Assembly (NCBI GenBank): GCA_964036045.1
Contig: OZ038397.1
Coordinates: 23,895,342 to 23,959,341 of the forward strand
DNA from: Eutreptiella sp. 'Long Island Sound 2002'
Taxonomy: Eukaryota > Euglenozoa > Euglenophyceae > Eutreptiales > Eutreptiaceae
Direction of reading: 5' to 3'
DNA length: 64,000 bases
Shown: piece by piece, positions 61,382 to 64,000 of the stretch
Layout of the letters: each line of letters opens with the position of its first letter
How positions within the stretch are numbered: the first letter of the stretch is position 1
Made by a program: the position numbers and the translations under genes
Notes under the pieces: model-generated
Told to the model about the DNA's origin: nothing
What the model saw: the letters and a program-made list of their open reading frames with translations, nothing else
The model's database searches: none

Positions 61382-62158
61382 TCGCGGATATAGTTGTTGA
61401 AAAAAGGCCCCCAAAAGGATCCACCCCAAAAAGGTAGCGGACATGAAGACATATGCCATCACCTGGCCCCATGACTACATAACCCTTGTGGTATTGGGGA
61501 GGAGTAGCAGCGCTACACACCCACCCAGGATCTCAGGAACACAAAGCAACAAAACACAACACAACACAACACAACATAACACAACACAACACAACACAAT
61601 AGAGGGCGCAAAAAATGCTTCATTGCATTCAATGACCATGGTCAACGCTATGCAGTCATATGGTGGGGGACATGTCTAGTCATTCCCACTGTACTGGTAT
61701 CCCAGGTGCACTTTGGGGAAAAGGGAATTAAAGGAAATTTAACAAAGCTGTCCTACGGGCAGATTGTAAGCACCATCCCGCCTTGTGTTATTTGTGTTAA
61801 CACAGGGCCCACCCGAAGGGTGAAAATACCCCTAGTATGGACCCATAACACAGCCAACACATTGAACATACACCCCATCTTTGTTTCCTTTGGCATTGCA
61901 TTTGCCGCACACATGCGGTGAGCAGTTCTCTTTTGTGCTTTGTGTGCCCCTCGTCTACTTGACAAAAGTTGGAACGTGTTTTGCACAACAACAAGTAAAA
62001 GCCGCCTACCACAAGCACACGGGAAGCCGAACTTGTTAATATTGGAGACCGCTCACTGTCACAGTTCGGGGTTAGGGCACAAGGTATTCCTCTCATAAGC
62101 AAAACGTGTTGTCACCAATCCTGAATGCGCGCAAGTCACTTACATTTACATTGTGCAG
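61382..62158. other. Right flank, no gene seen; AC-rich microsatellite
   Basis: A CACAACACAA pentamer-type microsatellite lies at about 61556-61600. Other open frames are short and unconvincing. Confidence 0.4.
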
Positions 62159-62501
62159 GCGAAGATGTTTGCTGCATCCAATCGCCCCGTAACCGCCACG
62201 TATGTGATCCACGAATCCCATGAGCTTCCTACTGCAGACCACAAGGTACGTGTCTTGTCCAGTGATGGTAGTTTGCCGACGTGCTGCCTTCGATGCATTT
62301 GTGTATGCAGTGTGGGCACCTGCAGGTACTCCAATACACTTGTCGTCCATGCGATTCGACTACCCCATTTTCAATTCTTCTCCGAATCCCGCTGATTTAG
62401 GATCACTTATTTTGTGGTGTGATGTTTGACCTCAAGATCTTGCAACACGAGAATCCCAAGATTCCAGTGGAATACATTGAGGTCTCCTCTTTGTCAGTCA
62501 G
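62159..62501 (+). CDS. Two possible exons of an unidentified host gene
   Basis: Exon 62159-62245 is preceded by TTGTGCAG and followed by GTACGTG. It encodes 29 codons (AKMFAASNRPVTATYVIHES...ADHK). A second open stretch, 62401-62501, is preceded by GATTTAG and followed by GTTTGT. It continues in phase: DHLFCGVMFDLKILQHENPK, IPVEYIEVSSLSVR. Splice signals and phase agree, but no family is recognised and neighbouring exons were not found. Confidence 0.35.
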
Positions 62502-64000
62502 GTTTGTTCAATGTGGTGTGAACCGCTTCATCGTTCACCCATGTCGGAACACAATGTCCCCCTTCACCATGTTCATTGCCGGCCGACACACACACAGTCA
62601 ACGTTTCTAGTGGTCCCTCATGCACCTACTGATGCTCAACGGGATTTGCTGCCCTCCAGCCAAGCACTTGCACTGCTGTTCATCATGGAAAATGTTGCCT
62701 GCGCCATGCAGTCAGCGACAGTATGATCGGCATACCATCCATGTCTTTCCGTTGTGCGAGGTTTGGTGGTGCAGTTTTTGGCTTGTGCTGACCCCAGGGC
62801 CAGATGCCCCGCACCCTCCTCTTCAGGGACAACACAACACAACACAAAGCAAAACAGCACACACCACAGATACAACACTCCATGCTTCAGGGTCCAGGGT
62901 CCAGGGCCAACCGGGGGGGGTGGGGGGGGGTGGGGGGGGGGGGCAGGGCCATCCATCCCAAGAACAGCACTGCACACCGCAACACACCGTGCAGCATAAT
63001 GCAACATTCACCTGACACTATACTCTATTGATATAATTGTGTGGGATAAGGGCGCCCACGGTTGCAGCTGAGGTCAAGGGGGGGTCGGAGTGTTTCATTG
63101 AGAGCAAAACAACCAGACTCTCCTTGCGATTGGTTGATTGTTGATTGATGCACCCTTTTTATGTGCTCAAACGTCACTTTTAGACAAGGCTGCTAACAAG
63201 CCTGAGAGGTAATAGAGCAAGTGTCGGCGAACGGGACAGACCACAGCACTGAACCTGGAATGCAAAGTGACGAGAAGAAGAGCTCTCAGGCTTTTCACAT
63301 GGTACGGTTTGGCGGGGTTTGGCGCTTGCCGCGGTGCTTGTGAAGCTTGCGGATTGGGCATTTTGTCAACCTGCACAAATACCTTTCTCAGTGCCAGGCA
63401 AGGGAGGAAGCAGTTGACAGGAAGGGCCAATGACACTAGGCGGTTCCCAGTGCCTATTGCACTGCACACGTGGGGAAACAGTGATGGTCGCCAACGGCAT
63501 TGGGTTATGGTGCACTTCTCGTTCTAACTCATGCCGTTAGCCGTGCCACATGGACCTAATTGACCCGAGACACTATTGCATGGCAGAGCAGCCCCCGAAC
63601 AGCAGCGAATATTACGCAGACTGGCACATCGATTGCGTTGGGGAGGGGGGGGTGCACTTGAACTCTATCATGTTGAATCTCTCTCGGCCTCATTCGTTGT
63701 GCGCCAACACGGTGGGTTTTGGCATTTTTCCTCCGTTTTGTGAACTTTTCGTCCAATGCGCCAAAATTTCGTCACTTTGGGGGGGTATGGGTACATTTTT
63801 TGAAATCTGTGAGAAAAGGCCGTTTCAGAAGTGTATGGGTTGGGGGGGGGGGGGGGGCAGGTGGTCACATTTTTCAGCAAATAGAGCTTCAAATTGGACA
63901 ATGCACAGGACGGAGCAATGCTCAAGGGACCACTGATTATTCTGAATCCGAATCGTCATCATTGTTGCCCCCTTCCACAAGGGCAGAGACCCCATTGGGG
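62502..64000. other. Right-edge region, no supported gene
   Basis: Contains a CAACACAACACAAAGC tract near 62828, a G-rich interrupted tract at about 62917-62943, and another G-run at about 63842-63857. No protein or RNA gene could be supported. Confidence 0.4.

Overview
The window reads as nuclear DNA of a eukaryote, most likely a unicellular alga with a large repeat-rich genome. The grounds are GT-AG introns, a START-domain gene, a plant/alga-like secreted protein, PHD and CCHC zinc fingers, and dense eukaryotic transposons. The lineage is inference. Only about 1.1 kb at the left (1-507 and 4953-5552, both minus strand) looks like ordinary host coding sequence, plus two possible exons near 62.2-62.5 kb.

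Layout. 1-7.06 kb: a START-domain gene running off the left edge, a conserved secreted-protein gene, and gene-poor DNA. 7.06-21.29 kb: about 14 kb of a 21-bp satellite whose core is the palindrome GGAACATGTTCC. It changes orientation five times and is interrupted once (7.9-8.4 kb). 21.29-24.05 kb: a 5'-truncated, frameshifted Penelope-like retroelement (PLE1). 24.17-61.38 kb: one nest of transposons. 61.4-64 kb: mostly non-coding, with a microsatellite and two candidate exons.

The nest was resolved from junctions. Element R (43-bp inverted ends at 24168-24210 and 61339-61381) carries one minus-strand gene that joins a tyrosine-recombinase-like domain to a PHD finger. R is split by Q1 (24676-53770) and by PLE3 (53946-59889). 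Q1, a three-gene element with GCGCGC-rich ends, is split by PLE2 (31304-53013, minus strand, 50-bp direct terminal repeats). PLE2 is split by Q2 (34832-48678), a second copy of Q. Q2 is split by K (38982-47958), a 9-kb transposon with four genes. That gives five levels: R > Q1 > PLE2 > Q2 > K.

How the parts work. PLE3 looks intact: a CCHC zinc-knuckle ORF1 and a GIY-YIG plus reverse-transcriptase ORF2, between identical 139-bp direct repeats that each hold a hammerhead ribozyme motif. All three PLE copies have Asp-Asn instead of Asp-Asp in RT motif C. K encodes a putative DDE-type transposase, a coiled-coil protein and two proteins with 2-oxoglutarate/Fe(II)-oxygenase signatures. A palindrome array lies 55-110 bp upstream of every K gene start. 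Q encodes a distantly similar transposase, a Gln-rich protein and a Lys/Glu-rich protein; its introns are built from the same GCGCGYGCTA motif found at its ends. Many reading frames in Q2, PLE1, PLE2 and R are broken, while PLE3 and the K transposase are open.
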